Origin: Oncomelania hupensis
Taxonomy: Eukaryota; Mollusca; Gastropoda; Littorinimorpha; Pomatiopsidae
Length of the DNA stretch: 64,000 nucleotides
Assembly (NCBI GenBank): GCA_036898135.1
Contig: CM072526.1
Coordinates: 8,368,187 to 8,432,186, forward strand
Direction of reading: 5' to 3'
Made by a program: the position numbers and the translations under genes. Every line of letters starts with the position of its first letter. Positions within the stretch are counted from its first letter, which is position 1. Below are positions 43,785 to 55,629 of the stretch, piece by piece. Below the pieces are notes generated by a model that saw only the letters and a list, made by a program, of their open reading frames with translations, was not told where the DNA came from and searched no databases.

Positions 43785-44188
43785 CTAGAAGGTCAACGCC
43801 CATATGACTCATTTGCTCCTTATGGAACTTGCAATATTTAACATCAAAGGGTGCCCAGAAGAAAAACACAACTAAACGGTGGCATTAAACTACAAAGCAA
43901 TACCGACTTTGATCTTTCTATGCTCTTGACCTTGAGATGACCTTGACTTCCCGCTCCAAATACACTCATGTACTATCAAACAAACTACCGCGAAAGTTAT
44001 ATAATGCTAAAAAACAATGACTTTGGATGACCATGACCTTGGGATGACCTTGACCTTCTCCTGACCTCTTATGCTCATTTATGATCAAATGACCCAATGT
44101 TGTTGCATATTATGGGTTAAATAGAGCCATTTTACTGCATGATGACCTATTTTTGTACGTTTTTGCACGGCCTAAAATTACCTTGACC
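43785..44188 (+). repeat. Dispersed repeat R1, left part
   Basis: R1 start (cgcccatatgactcatttgc, cttatggaacttgcaatatt) through gatgaccttgaccttctcc to gaccttccagatc, where a LINE has inserted. Confidence 0.8.
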
Positions 44189-44199
44189 TTCCAGATCAA

Positions 44200-46074
44200 A
44201 AAGACCTGTGCGACAAACGAAGGGAGATTAAAAAAATTAAAAGAACACCTCACAGGGAGCTGATGCCTACCGAAAAATCAACAATGACATCCGAAAAGGC
44301 ATGAACACAGCAAAGGAGAACTGGATAGAAGGTCAATGCCAGGAAATAGAGAACAGTTTGAACAAGAACAACAACAAGAAGGCCTACCAGACTGTGAAGC
44401 GGCTGACAAGTGTTAAACAGCCCAAGGTCCCCACAATCCAAAGCAAGTCTGGCATATGCCTTACAGAAGAACAAGAAGTGTTGGAAAGATGGACAGAATA
44501 CTACTCTGACCTTTACAAACACACTCCTAATGGAGACCCATCAGTTCTAACATATCCTGAGAACGGAGAAAAAGAACAAATCCTCCCAAATGTCCGAGAA
44601 ATTGAGGCAGCAGTGCAATCTCTGAAGAAGGGGAAGCCAGCGGGAGTGGACAACATACCCGCAAAATGGCTTCAAGCAGGAGGATAAGCGATGATTTACG
44701 CCCTCATCATTATCTGTAACAAGAATGGCAGAGTGGCCTACACCATGGACCCAGTCGTTTGTCATCATTCTTCACAAAAAGGTAACTTTCGGGAGTGTGA
44801 AAATTACCGCACCATCAGCCTTATCAGCCATCCAAGCAAGGTCCTCCTCAAAATAATACTCTACTCATTGAAATCCCAAGCTGAACAAATCATAGGTGAA
44901 GAACAAGCAGGATTCAGGGCAGGGCGAAGTACCACTGAAGAGATTTTCAAACTCAGAATAATCTGCGAGAAATACCTACAGCACGAACATCATCTATATC
45001 ATGTGTTTGTAGACTTCAAGAAAACGTTTGACCAAGTCTGGCATGCAGCTCTGTGGGCAACCATGAGAGTGTACAACATCAGCCCTAACATTATTGAAGT
45101 CATCAAAAGCCTGTGCGACAAGGCTACCCGTGCAGTCCTTCACAACAGCGCCATCAGTGACTGGTTTAGAACAACAATCAGTGAGCGTCAAGGATGCCTA
45201 CTCTCTCCAACACTCTTCAACATCTTCCTAGAGCGCAAAATGTCAGATGCCTTTGCAGATCAATAAGGCACAATCAGCATAGGGGTTAGATCAATCTCCA
45301 ACCTCCGTTTTGCGGAATACATTGATGGATTGGCTGGAGAGGAACAAGAACTTGACACCACCTTCAGAGCCTATGGAATGGAAATAAGTGCAGAGAAGAC
45401 CATAATGATGACCAACAACACCAATGGCATCAACACGGACATAAAAATCCAACGCCAATCCCTCAACACAGTGCATAGCTTCAAATATTTAGGAGTCATT
45501 GTATCAGACAATGGGTCCCGACAGGAAGTCCTCTCCAGGATCGCACAAACAACTGCTGCCCTGACAAGGTTTGGAAAGACCTGACCATCAGCCTATACTT
45601 CAAAGTAAGGTTGCTGCGCTACCTTGTCATCTCCATTTTCCTATACGTTTGCGAAACATGGACCCTCACATCAGAAATAAAACGAAGAAAACGAAGCATG
45701 GAGATGAGCTACAGAAGACTTCTGGGCATTTCCTATACCCAGCACATCACCAACAACGAAATCCGGCAGACCATAACACAAGCCATTGGACAACACGATG
45801 ACCTGCTCACAGTGGTGAAGAAACGTAAACTCCGATGGTATGGTCACGTCACCAGAGCATCAGATCTTGCAAAGACCATCCTGCAAGGCACGGTGAAAGA
45901 AGGCAGAAGAAGAGGAAGACCGAAAAAGAGGTGGGAGGACAACATTCGAGAATGGACTGGCTTGAAACTGAGCGAAGCCATGAGTGTTGCTGAGGACAGA
46001 GAAGGATGGAGTAAGCTGGTTAAACTATCATCTGAGGTGGCCCAACGACTTTCGAGTTACGGGATAGGATAGGA
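44200..46074 (+). pseudogene. Truncated LINE (KRWEDNI family) inserted in R1
   Basis: 1,875 bp flanked by the 11-bp duplication ttccagatcaa (44189-44199 and 46075-46085), with a short (GGATA)n tail. Coding is broken into several frames: a pre-RT segment (KENWIEGQCQEIE, KKGKPAGVDNIPAKWLQAGG), RT core pieces (EEQAGFRAGRSTTEEIF, VFVDFKKTFDQVWHAALW, ERQGCLLSPTLFNIFLE), and a C-terminal part with LRWYGHVTR and GRRRGRPKKRWEDNIREW. The catalytic box reads FAEYID where FADDID is expected, so RT activity is lost. The endonuclease is missing by 5' truncation; a related endonuclease is at 53640-54190. Confidence 0.85.
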
Positions 46075-46085
46075 TTCCAGATCAA

Positions 46086-47223
46086 GTCAAAAACGGAACA
46101 TATATGAAATCTATCATCTCTAAATACAATAAGTTTGGACTTGATATCTCTCATAGTTTAGGGTCAAGGTCACTTCAAACTACCTAAACTAACCGACTTT
46201 GGACAGCTTTACCTTTGAGTGAGGTTGCATGTGAGTCAATGAGAGGGTGGCATTAAAATGCAAAGTAATACCGACTTTGATCTTTCTATGCTCTTGGCTT
46301 TGAGATGACCTTGACCTCCGGCTCCAAATACACTTATGTACTATCACATTACCTACAGCAAAAGTTGAATTATGCCCCCCCAAAACGGTGACCTTGACCT
46401 TCACGTGACTTCTCTTGGAAGTGTGATCAAATAACCCAATGTTGTTGCATACAAAGGGGTAAATATACATCCATTCCACTGCACAATGACTTATATTTTG
46501 TATGTTTTTGCAAGGCCTAAAAAAGATCTTGAGCTTCAAGATAAACGCTAAAACAGAACATATTTGAAAGATCAATCTATCATCTCTAAATATATCAATC
46601 TATATTCTCTAAATATATCAATATATCACCTCTAAATATATCAATCTATCATCTCTAAATTGGTCAGTCTATCATCTAAAAAAACAACAAGTTTGGACTC
46701 TATATCTATCATAGTTTAGGGTCAAGGTCACTTCAAAGTACTATACTAACCGACTTCAGGCAGCTCCAGTGATCTTGACCTTGGAGCGAGGTTGACCACA
46801 TTTGTTTAGTATGTGTGTCTCATTGATATCTATTATGCCTCAAAGAATCAGAAGTTCAATATTAATAACTTAGAAAAAAAAGAGAAATGTCAATAAAAAT
46901 GTTTTGTTACTAACTCTTGTTGACCCAGTAACCTTGACCCTGAAGTAAAGTCATTCATTCACTATTCATGTATGCGGTCTCATGGGTATACACCATCTTA
47001 CCAAGTTTGGTTGTGATAGTTGAAACAGGTTGTCAGATATTAATCAAACTGCAAGTTTTGCACATAAAGACGGCGGACAGACAGATAGACGAACATTTTT
47101 TAAAATGTAATTTTTACACTACATGTATTTAAAACTAATCTTGCACAAATTTTCACAAATATGATTTTTTATTATTTTTTATTTTTAATTTTTTTTTGGG
47201 GGGTGGGGGGTTGGAGGACGGGA
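46086..47223 (+). repeat. Dispersed repeat R1, right part (two fused copies)
   Basis: Continues R1 after the LINE (gtcaaaaacggaacatatat). At about 46200 it jumps back to an earlier R1 block (tgtgagtcaatgagagg, ggtggcattaaaatgcaaag), so two copies are joined. A small local repeat of atctctaaatatatcaatc lies at 46580-46660. The end has cggcggacagacag and a G run. Confidence 0.75.
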
Positions 47224-47420
47224 TGAAAGTTACTAACCTTAACTCAAAACCTTGAAAGTTAGTAACCTTAACTCAAAACCTCAAAAGTTAGTAACCTTAA
47301 CTCAAAACCTCAAAAGTTAGTAACCTTAACTCAAAACTTTAAAAGTTAGCAACCTTAACTCAAAACTTTGAAAGTTAGTAACCTTAACTCAAAACCTTGA
47401 AAGTTAGTAACCTTAACTGA
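47224..47420. repeat. 29-bp minisatellite
   Basis: About seven units of gttagtaaccttaactcaaa plus acctcaaaa. Confidence 0.92.
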
Positions 47421-47531
47421 AAAAGCGTCTTCAGTGCTGCTGAAATTGAAGCTGGGTTAAACGTCAAACGCTCCTCTTAAGTACACTGTATCAATACTTG
47501 ACCTTTAGTGCATACAGTGGACTATACTCAC

Positions 47532-47657
47532 TACACAGGTTACACCATTTCTTGCAGGCATGGGCTCCAGGGCTTCTGCAGACATCGGGGATTAAACTGC
47601 AGGCGTAGTCGTACAACATATTGTTGATGCACGGTGGTGGTGGTGTAGTGGGTGGAC
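47532..47657 (-). CDS. ShKT gene exon 2: class B module
   Basis: 126 nt, acceptor ctgtgtgtgtag, donor A|GTGAGT, phase 1-1. A Pro/Thr linker of nine residues precedes CINNMLYDYAC; the spacing is x9-x6-x7-x3-x2, ending CKKWCNLC. It is the class B partner of exon 1. Confidence 0.88.
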
Positions 47658-47660
47658 CTA

Positions 47661-48409
47661 CACACACAGTCAAATCAAAGGCATGGACATTATAACTGTA
47701 CGAACATATGTACATTGCTTTCAATTCTTGGGGCACAAAATAGTGCAATTATATTGTTTGCTTTTGCAATGGAAATTTAACTACATGACTGCAGTGTAAT
47801 AGCACAACACATCCATAACGTTCAAAGTAAAATCGGTGAATATTGGATAACTCGATAACTATGGCAAAATCCCTAGCCTAACCTAACCCTAAGTTCAGTA
47901 GGACATTTTTTAAAATGAAAACTGACAGCTAATTTTTAGCATTTATTGCATGACAATATCACAAAATTAACTTTCTGTACATGAATTTTTCACAAGTTTG
48001 ATAATGTTATATTGTTATTACATGTAATTTAAAAAAATTATTAGTTTCACTAATTCATTTTTTTATAATTTTATTTTATGTTATCAACATTTTGTTTAAA
48101 TGTTATCACACCTCCCCCTCCCCACCCCCCATCCATCCCCTCTCATCCAAGTAGCAAATATCCTTCTCCCCCCACCATTGTTTTATTTCTTAGTCTAATA
48201 TCACTTCAGGAAATAGGTGTTAAATGAAACAAACAAACAAACAAACAAACTGTGTACATTATGAAGGTAGGCAGGCACAATTACAAAGGCACGTTTTCAC
48301 ATTTGTCATTAGCACGCGCATGCGCACATTCACTCTTTCTCTCTCACATCCCCACATCCCATTTCTCCATCCCCGTCTACAATAATCGTAGCTGCACAGT
48401 TTTACGGCT
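47661..48409. other. AT-rich intron sequence
   Basis: Intron 1 region upstream of the exon 2 acceptor. No gene or named repeat. Short runs (aaac at 48228-48250, ccccacccccc) only. Confidence 0.35.
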
Positions 48410-48413
48410 ATCC

Positions 48414-48616
48414 TATCCTATCCTATCCTATCCTATCCTATCCTATCTTATCCTATCCCACAACTCGGAGGTCGTACGGGCACCACAGATGATCGTTTAA
48501 CCAGCGTACTCCCTCTTTTTCTGTCCTCAGCAACCCTGATTGTTTCGCTCAGTGTGAAACCAGTCCATTCTCGAATGTTGTCCTCCCACCTCTTTTTCGG
48601 TCTCCGGTCAATAGAC
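48414..48616 (-). pseudogene. LINE C-terminal scrap with (GGATA)n tail
   Basis: Minus strand: RRPKKRWEDNIREWTGF..SETIRVAEDRK, then the C-terminal region and tail (plus strand tatcctatcc at 48414-48460). Same family as 44200-46074; 5'-truncated at about 48610. Confidence 0.8.
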
Positions 48617-48900
48617 CCAACGTTTCCCGACGTGTCGTAAGAGGCGACTAACAAGGGTGATGTCAGCACGGCATCACTGGGCGAAAGTCTGCTACACAGA
48701 AGTCACCGGCCAGGACGGAGGAACCTCATGTTACTACAGGTTCAACGACCACGTGCTCGGGGCCAAGGCGAGCCACACTGTATTCGTGGATATCGGCTGT
48801 GGCCAACGCAGCCTGGAGAGGATTGGGCTCTGCCAGGTCTTTCTTGCTCTTGCTCTTGCTCTTACCCAGGATATGTATGAGTATATCTGTCCCGTCGCAA
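48617..48900 (+). mobile_element. LINE 5'-region fragment, opposite orientation
   Basis: Contains atgatgtcagcacggcatca, gaagtcaccggccagg, ggaacctcatgttactacag and ggccaaggcgagccacactg, matched by the minus strand of 54192-54386, which there leads into an endonuclease. So this is the 5' region of that LINE, here cut off. Confidence 0.6.
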
Positions 48901-48929
48901 GCTGGATGAGCACGAACAAACTGAAACCT

Positions 48930-49585
48930 AGATAGGCAAAGCCCATATGGCTCACAAGTTCCTTATGGAACTTGCAATATTTAATACGAAAATGAGTGCA
49001 CAGAAAAAAAAAAGAAAAAAAATGAAACGGTGGCATTAAAATGCAAATACCGACTTTGATTTTTCTATGCTCTTGACCTTGAGATTACCTTGATCTCCTG
49101 CTCCAATACACTCATGTACTATCAAAATGAACTACAGCAAAAGTTGTATTATGTTTTTGTTTTTAAAAAAAAACAGTGATCTTGGAATGACCTTGACCTC
49201 GGGATAACCTTGAAATTCACATGACCCCCTTTGCTCATGTATGATCAAATAACTTAATGTAGTTGCATACTGTGGGTTAAATATACCGCCATTCCAGTGT
49301 ATGAAGACCTATTTTTGTATGTCTTTGCAAGGCATTTAATGACATTAACCTTCAAAATTAACGCAAAAACCGGAACATATATGAAAGATCATTCTATCAT
49401 CTCTAAATACAACAAATTTAGACTGTATATCTCCCATAGTTTAGGGTTAAGGTCACTTTAAATACCTATACTAACCGACTTAGGGCAGCTCCAGTGACCT
49501 CTACCTTGGAGTGAGGTTGACCAAATTTGTATAGTAGGTGTGTCTCATTGAAATCTATTACGCATGAAAGAATCATAAGTTCAAT
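48930..49585 (+). repeat. Dispersed repeat R1, left part (best copy of its start)
   Basis: Starts near caaagcccatatggctcaca, then gttccttatggaacttgc, cggtggcattaaaatgc, several tcttgaccttgag-type blocks, aaatacaacaaatttagact and gagtgaggttgaccaaattt, up to agttcaatatt where it is interrupted. Confidence 0.8.
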
Positions 49586-49590
49586 ATTAC

Positions 49591-49629
49591 TTTGACGTGG
49601 GGTTTTATTGTTGCTGGGTTCTGCACAAA

Positions 49630-49662
<33 letters not shown>

Positions 49663-50242
49663 GAAAGAATTAATATTATACACATTCTGTGGTACAGCCA
49701 CTGGTCTGCAAGCATACATATTGGTTAAACAACAGTGGATCCGTACATACTACAACATGGCGTCGGCCGGCCGTGTTCGCCACGTGGACACGCAATGTTG
49801 GACTAACAATTCCAAGCATAGCAAATTTCACACACATAATTCAACAATAATATAAATACATCACGATGAAACAAAAGTATGTTCATTTACCTTCTTGACA
49901 ATGTCAGGCCATGGCTAACTTGATTGAATCGAATATTCAACAAGTTCTGCTTCCTAATTAGTCTGCTCAGGAGAGAGATTTCTGCAAGAGTGTAACTAAG
50001 TACTGCTCGGCGTTAGAATCTAGACTGACTCTTCCACCTCTCTGCTTGAATCAGCCAGAACTGGTTCTACCTACTCTAGCTGTGTTTTCATTGGCCGGAA
50101 AATCTGCTTGTATGTAAAATCGAAGCTCTATAACGTACGCTGCGATGATGTCACTAACTGTGCGGGTGTCAAGCTACAACTGTGTTGCTCTGACTAAGCA
50201 AGGCAACGCTTACTGTGCTGTGTAAAACGGCATCTTGCTACA
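49591..50242. mobile_element. 652-bp insertion in R1, possible solo LTR
   Basis: Bounded by attac at 49586-49590 and 50243-50247, a 5-bp duplication. R1 resumes afterwards with agtgaaattttgtc. It contains (ATT)n at 49629-49665 and no coding frame. Ends are tttgacgtgg and cttgctaca, not clean TG...CA, so the solo-LTR reading is uncertain. Confidence 0.45.
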
Positions 50243-50247
50243 ATTAC

Positions 50248-50645
50248 CAACTTTTTTAAAGTGAAATTTTGTCATTTTTTTTACTAACATTTGTTGCCTC
50301 TGTACCTTGACCTTAAAGCGAAGTTATTCATTTACTGATCATTTAATAGGTCAGTAAATAAAGTTTATATCAGTTAGAATATACACCATTTTACCAAGTT
50401 TGGTTGTAATAGCTGAAATAGGTTCTGAGATATCCACTTGCAAGGTTTTCATAGGCAGCCAGCGGACGGCGGACAGATATGCGGACGGACGGACACATTT
50501 GTTTAAATGTCATTTTTGAACTATTTAGGACTCATATCGCATTTGCAAATAATTATTTTCTTTATTTTTTTTTTTTGGGGGGGGGGTTAGGAGAGGGTGG
50601 TGGTGGGTGTGAGTACATAGTACATAGCTATGCATGTGAGTCAAT
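50248..50645 (+). repeat. Dispersed repeat R1, right part
   Basis: ctctgtaccttgaccttaaa, caagtttggttgtaatagct, gcggacggcggacag, a G run and agctatgcatgtgagtcaat. Confidence 0.8.
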
Positions 50646-51405
50646 GAATGACGTAAAGACAGCTCATCTTGAAGGGTTTACAAAACAGACTGCAGCAGTC
50701 ATCTATTCACGCTTTCCAGATTATCAAATTGAATATTCCGAGTCTGTCCGTAATCTAGGTGTGCATCTGGATCAGAGCTTGTCAATGGAGACGCAGATAA
50801 ATAGTCTGTGGAAAGTTCTCAACCTCCATCTCTAATGAGTGGACAAAATACGCCAGTATTTCTCGACAGATGCCGCCAACAAGCTTGGTGTCTCTTTCAT
50901 TCGATCTCGACTTGACTACAGTTTCACTTTTGGCTGACCTTCATGGTGTTAAACTTTCCAGACTTCAGCGCATTCAGAACAATACTGCTCGCCTTGTCCT
51001 TCGTCATACTCGTCATTCTAGTGCAACTTGCGCTCTGAAAACTTTACACTGGCTGTAAAGGCTGGTATGGATTACAAAGTTGATTTTCTTAGCTTTCACT
51101 GCCTGCACAGTGATTCTTGTTCTTTCTTCTTGTAACAACTTCTCTGCCGGCCCCTAACAACCTGCCCGATCACTCCTTTCACAAGGTGCCGCTCTCCTCT
51201 CAAATTCCCAGATAGCGCTCGAGTGCTTTGGCAGCAGGTCTTTCTTTGTGTTTGCTCCAACTCTTCGGAACTCTCTGCCCTCCAAGTTTGTCCAGATCGA
51301 ACTTTGCTTTGTTTACTCTCTTCAATTAGAACCGGAAAGACATCACCACAAGATTGTGGTCACTTCTGTTGTCTGCTTCTGGAAAAGTGCTTCTTGCCAA
51401 TATTG
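50646..51405 (+). pseudogene. Degraded L2-like LINE C-terminal remnant
   Basis: Broken frames give ESVRNLGVHLDQSLSM, FIRSRLDYSF, SRLQRIQNNTARLVLRHTRHSS, LKTLHWL and, later, FAPTLRNSLPSKFVQIE-type text; together these are the C-terminal half of an L2/CR1-like RT (LGV.LD / SRLDYCN / RLQ.IQN.AARLV / LHWLPV / W.SLP). Stops and frameshifts throughout. It is interrupted by the LINE inserted at 51417. Confidence 0.7.
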
Positions 51406-51416
51406 ACGCTTGATCT

Positions 51417-53627
51417 TGATACTATTCCAACAAATCAGGCTGGTTTCAGAAAAGGTAGATGTACAACAGATCATTTAGTAAAGTTAACTGCACACATTAA
51501 AAAACAATTTGCTCGGAAAAAATCTGTTTTAGCTACTTTTTTTGATGTTCGTAAAGCATACGACAGTGTATGGCATTCCCGACTATTATTAAAACTTAAA
51601 CACATTGGTATATCGGGTGCTTTGTATCACTACATTAAAAATTATTTAACTGACAGAAAAATATGTACACGTGTTGGTAAAGTCTACTCATCTTTTAAAC
51701 AAATAGATATGGGCATTCCTCAGGGGTCAATAATAGCACCTATACTTTTTTCAATTCTAATTTATGACTTGCCCAAACATATGTCTAAACATAGTAATGT
51801 GGTTCAATATGCTGACGACATTGCTTTATGGATTAACACAAATCTAAGAAAAAATACGCCGAAACGAGTTGTTAATTATGTTCAAAGTTTATATCAGTTA
51901 GAACTGAACAAACTTAGTACATACATGATAGAAAATGGGCTTCAACTCTCATTCGAAAAAACATGTTTGTTGTTGTTTAATAACGGAGCAAACCCCACTG
52001 CTCTTCCATTGTTGGTACTTGAGGGTAATGTTTTAAAATATACTCAACAGGTAAAATTTTTGGGTGTATTTTTAACGTCTAAATTAAGCTGGAATTGCCA
52101 TATACAATATTTAATCAAGAAAGCATCCAAAAGATTGAATTTTCTAAAATTGTTATGTTTTCAGCCATGGAGTCAAGATACATATACATTAATTCACTTA
52201 GCACTGTCGTTGGTTAGATCGGTACTCACATACGGTCAGGAAGTGTATTTTTCAGCTCCAGCAACATAAATACAAAGCTTAGATAGCAGAGCATTTAAAT
52301 TAGCCTTAGGTGTGCCTGTACACTCTAATACACTAAAATCATATAGGGAAGCTCGTCAACTCTCTATTATAGAAAATCAAAAATTAAGTGTTGCTAGATA
52401 TGTTATACGGAGTTTGGCCGTTCCTAATTCTGTTCATGATGAGATTTTTGTCGACAGAAATGTAGATTATCCAAAACGAGCAAAATCTATACCGTATCTA
52501 CAACCTATTAAAAACTATGTTAGTGCCATTTTAGACAAGTGCAACATTGACATTTCTGATATTCCTGTTTTACCAAGTGTACCGAAAATCCCACAATGGG
52601 AACATTTAAGTTCTAATTTTGATATTGATTACACCTTGGTTAAGAAAGGTGAAAATGTAAATGTCTTAACAGCTGAGGTTCGAGAACATTTGGAAAGAAC
52701 GTATGGTAATCATTTAAAAATTTATACAGACGGATCTATGTCTGAAACTTTACTTGCTGGTGCCGGTTTTACCATTCCTGATCTAAAAATAAAAAAATCG
52801 TATTATGTTGGTAAGAATGTATCAATTTTCACAGCAGAATTGTATGCCATTTTAATGGCTTTGGACACTATTAGCAACACCTCTATTGCCTTTTATAACA
52901 TAGTTTTATGTGTTTATTCTAAAGCTGTTCTCAAAGCCCTTCAAAATTGGTATTGTAAAACTAGATCAGACATTATTTTCGATATTAGATTATTAATTCA
53001 TGCTATTATGTCAAATGGTGTAGGAATTTCTTTTTGTTGGGTTCCTTCACATTGTGGCATTTATTTTAATGAAGTTGTGGATACTTTAGCAAAGGAAGGG
53101 TCATTCTCTGTAAGTGACCACAACATTGTTAGACCATCTGCATCAGAACTCATTTCGTTGGTAGAAAGATCAATGTACTCCACCTTATCACAAAGTACTG
53201 GAATAGATCATTACTCATGTTCTAGAAACTTGTGTAGAATAATCAATAAGCAAAGAGTCAACTCATGGAATACTAAATTTTTAGCTAATACTATGTGTCC
53301 ATGTTCTCAACCAATTTCCGTTGAACATCTGTTAAAAACTTGCCCCATATTAACTTCACAATATTTAAACAAAAATAATAAAACAAGTGAACATTCCACT
53401 GTTGAACTGCTGCAGTATCCAACAATTATTACCATAGCACAAATTATTAGCCAGTCTCCAGTGAGCAAATTTTTGTGATTATTTTGTCTGATCCTTGGAT
53501 GTGCTTTTTGCATTTTGCGTGTGATTGTGTGTATGCTTGCGTGTATGGTCTAATATCACAAACTGTGAATAGACGTTAAATAAAATTATTGAATTGAATT
53601 GAATTGAATTGAATTGAATTGAATTGA
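51417..53627 (+). pseudogene. 5'-truncated LINE with RT and RNase H (I-like)
   Basis: Insertion with the 11-bp duplication acgcttgatct (51406-51416 and 53628-53638) and a (TTGAA)n tail at about 53588-53627. The coding frame starts inside RT (QAGFRKGRCTTDHLV), passes FFDVRKAYDSVW, GIPQGSIIAPILFSILI and QYADDIALW, then meets one in-frame TAA at 52267-52269 and continues in the same frame to 53478 with an RNase H domain (IYTDGSMSE, TAELYAI, CWVPSHCGIYFNEVVDTLAK). The RNase H position normally Asp in S-D-S reads VYS, so that active site is damaged too. The endonuclease is missing by truncation. Confidence 0.88.
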
Positions 53628-53639
53628 ACGCTTGATCTG

Positions 53640-54430
53640 AAGCGTTTCTTGACCATGATGTAAGCGATCTGGTTGTGCCACTCCCACTGGGACTATGCCA
53701 GGTCCATCCTCTCGATTTCTTGTGTGGACCAAGCGTGTTTGCCAGTATCAGATTGTTGTATCTGGCAAATTCCATGAATCTCAGAAATCTATCATGTGTC
53801 TAGTTGTTACAATGGGGTCCATATGTGTTTTCCCAATTGTGGTACACATCTTGGCCAACTTTGGGATACATTCGCCTTGCACTATGACTATGTCCTTCCT
53901 CGGCACTTAGTCAAGGACAGCCTGCAGTTGTTCCTAAAACTCATCGACTTCGCTGTCGTCACAGTCTGATGTTGAGGGTTAGGCCTGGAGAATGGGCCAA
54001 CTCTTCTAATTTTCCCTCCGCAGTTAGGATCTTGAAATTCCAGGTTCCTATGACAATGTTATCTCTCGTGCTAATCTTGCAAAGGTGTCCATCAGTAATC
54101 CACTTATCACCTCCGTCCTGGTGGCTAACGGAAGACGCGGTCCTTGGTGACCCGGATGACGATCGATCCGGTATAGGATGAGCAATTCTTTTCATTTCAT
54201 GGTTTTTCTTGGCAGGGCCCAATCCTCTCCAGGCTGTTGTCCACAGCCAAAATCCAAGATTACAGTGTGGCTCGCTTTGGCCACGAGCACGTGGTAGTTG
54301 AACCTACAGTAACGTGAGGTTCCTCCACCCTGGCTGGTGACTTCTCTGTCGAAGGTTTTCGCCAAGTGATGCCGTGCTGACATCATCCCTGCTAGTCGCC
54401 TCTGATAACACGCCGGGAAATGTTGGAGTG
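53640..54430 (-). pseudogene. LINE 5' region and endonuclease remnant (KRWEDNI family)
   Basis: On the minus strand from 54430: a 5' region shared with 48617-48900, then NIVIGTWNFKILTAEGKLEE (usual TWNVRTL..AGK), and much later MEFARYNNLILANTLGPHKK and SRGWTWHSPSG, the final endonuclease segment. The middle is broken by stops and frameshifts. It matches in type the family whose RT lies at 44200-46074. Confidence 0.7.
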
Positions 54431-54519
54431 GATATATTTTATGTTATTCATGCCCGAACCCACAGGGCATGCGTATAAGAAAACTAACACTTTTAAACAT
54501 GTTTATTTTTCGGCTGTGA

Positions 54520-54906
54520 CTGTCCTCAGCAAGTGAAGGTCTCCGGCTCTGTAGACGTTTGGTCTGACCCACCCGGACCAACACAGATGCTCCACAAGGG
54601 TGCGTCTTGTCGCCTGCCCTGTTCACCATGTACACGGCTGATTGCAGATGCCGAAGGGGCCGAGTTCTTTAGGTGAAGTTCTGCGATGATCCTGTTTGCC
54701 TGCTGACCAATGATGACAAAGCTAACTACACAGCGGCGGTGGCTGACATGGACAGCTGGTGCCAGGGAACGTCCTCCTCCTGAATGTTGACAAGACTAAA
54801 GAGTTCATTGTGGACTTCAGACGAAGTTCACCAACACTCCTTCCTCTCCAGATCAACGGCGAGCAGGTAATGACTGTACTACTTCTGAAGTATGTCAATC
54901 ACTAGA
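54520..54906 (+). pseudogene. LINE RT fragment (palm region)
   Basis: Plus-strand pieces: NTDAPQGC then VLSPALFTMYTADCRC (RT block 4), VKFCDD (block 5, F-C-D-D) and SLWTSDEVHQ-type shifted text of a KTKELIVDFR block. A different LINE from its neighbours, judged by the A-P-Q-G-C-V-L-S-P motif. Broken; interrupted by the insertion at 54907. Confidence 0.65.
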
Positions 54907-55476
54907 TAGGATTAGATTAGATTAGATTAGATTAGATTAAATTAGATTAGATTGGATTAGATTAGATTAGATTAAATTAGATTTTATAATAAATGTTTAT
55001 AGTGTCCAGCGAACTGCTAAGAGCCGAATCAGGACCACACAAAACTATTCAAAATCAGATTAGACGCTAACATTAACAATTTTTTTAAAAATGCACATAA
55101 AACTAGCTTTATTGATGACATTTAACCAAGCACACAAACAAGATGACATGACCTATACGCGATAAAACAAACCAACATCACGTAAAAATGTAAACAGGTT
55201 TACACCATTGTAAACTTTTAAAATCTAATTAAAAGATATCGAACCAAAAATCTGTCCCTTCCCATCAACCATGTCAGCACACTCACACATAAAATGGCGG
55301 ACGGAAAAGGACCTGTCACATGCAAAGCACCACGGTGGTTCTTCACCTTTCAAAAGGAAACTTTGGGTGGCATAAGTATGCCCAATATGAAGGCGGGCCA
55401 AAGCAGTTCCTTCTTTGCGAGTAGACGCAACGTTAGGCAAAGAGACAGAAACATCTGGCAGGGTAGACTATTCTAA
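54907..55476 (-). pseudogene. 5'-truncated I-like LINE 3' end, (TAATC)n tail
   Basis: 570 bp between a 24-bp near-perfect duplication (ttctgaagtatgtc..tcact..a at 54883-54906 and 55477-55500, two mismatches). On the minus strand it encodes the C-terminus of the 59.2-64 kb LINE (STRKEGTALARLHIGHTYAT, EEPPWCFACD), then the 3' UTR with gtccagcg..gagccgaatcaggacc, then (TAATC)n on the minus strand. Confidence 0.85.
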
Positions 55477-55629
55477 TTCTGAAGTATGTCATTCACTGGA
55501 CTAGTACAATATTACTACTGTCACTGTGGTAACCAACACTACATAGTTTGCAAGTAACTGTTCACATAAAAACTGTTTACATAAAAACAGTAACAACAAC
55601 AGAATCAATTAGAAGAAAACAAAACTTAC

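Noticed and set aside
51223..51416. Start of the 348-codon frame as the native LINE start
   Set aside because: The target duplication shows the element begins at 51417; the first 65 codons come from the older L2-like remnant.
54907..54985. Telomere-like (GATTA)n repeat
   Set aside because: Pentamer unlike TTAGGG, directly attached to a LINE 3' UTR and bounded by a target duplication; it is a LINE tail.
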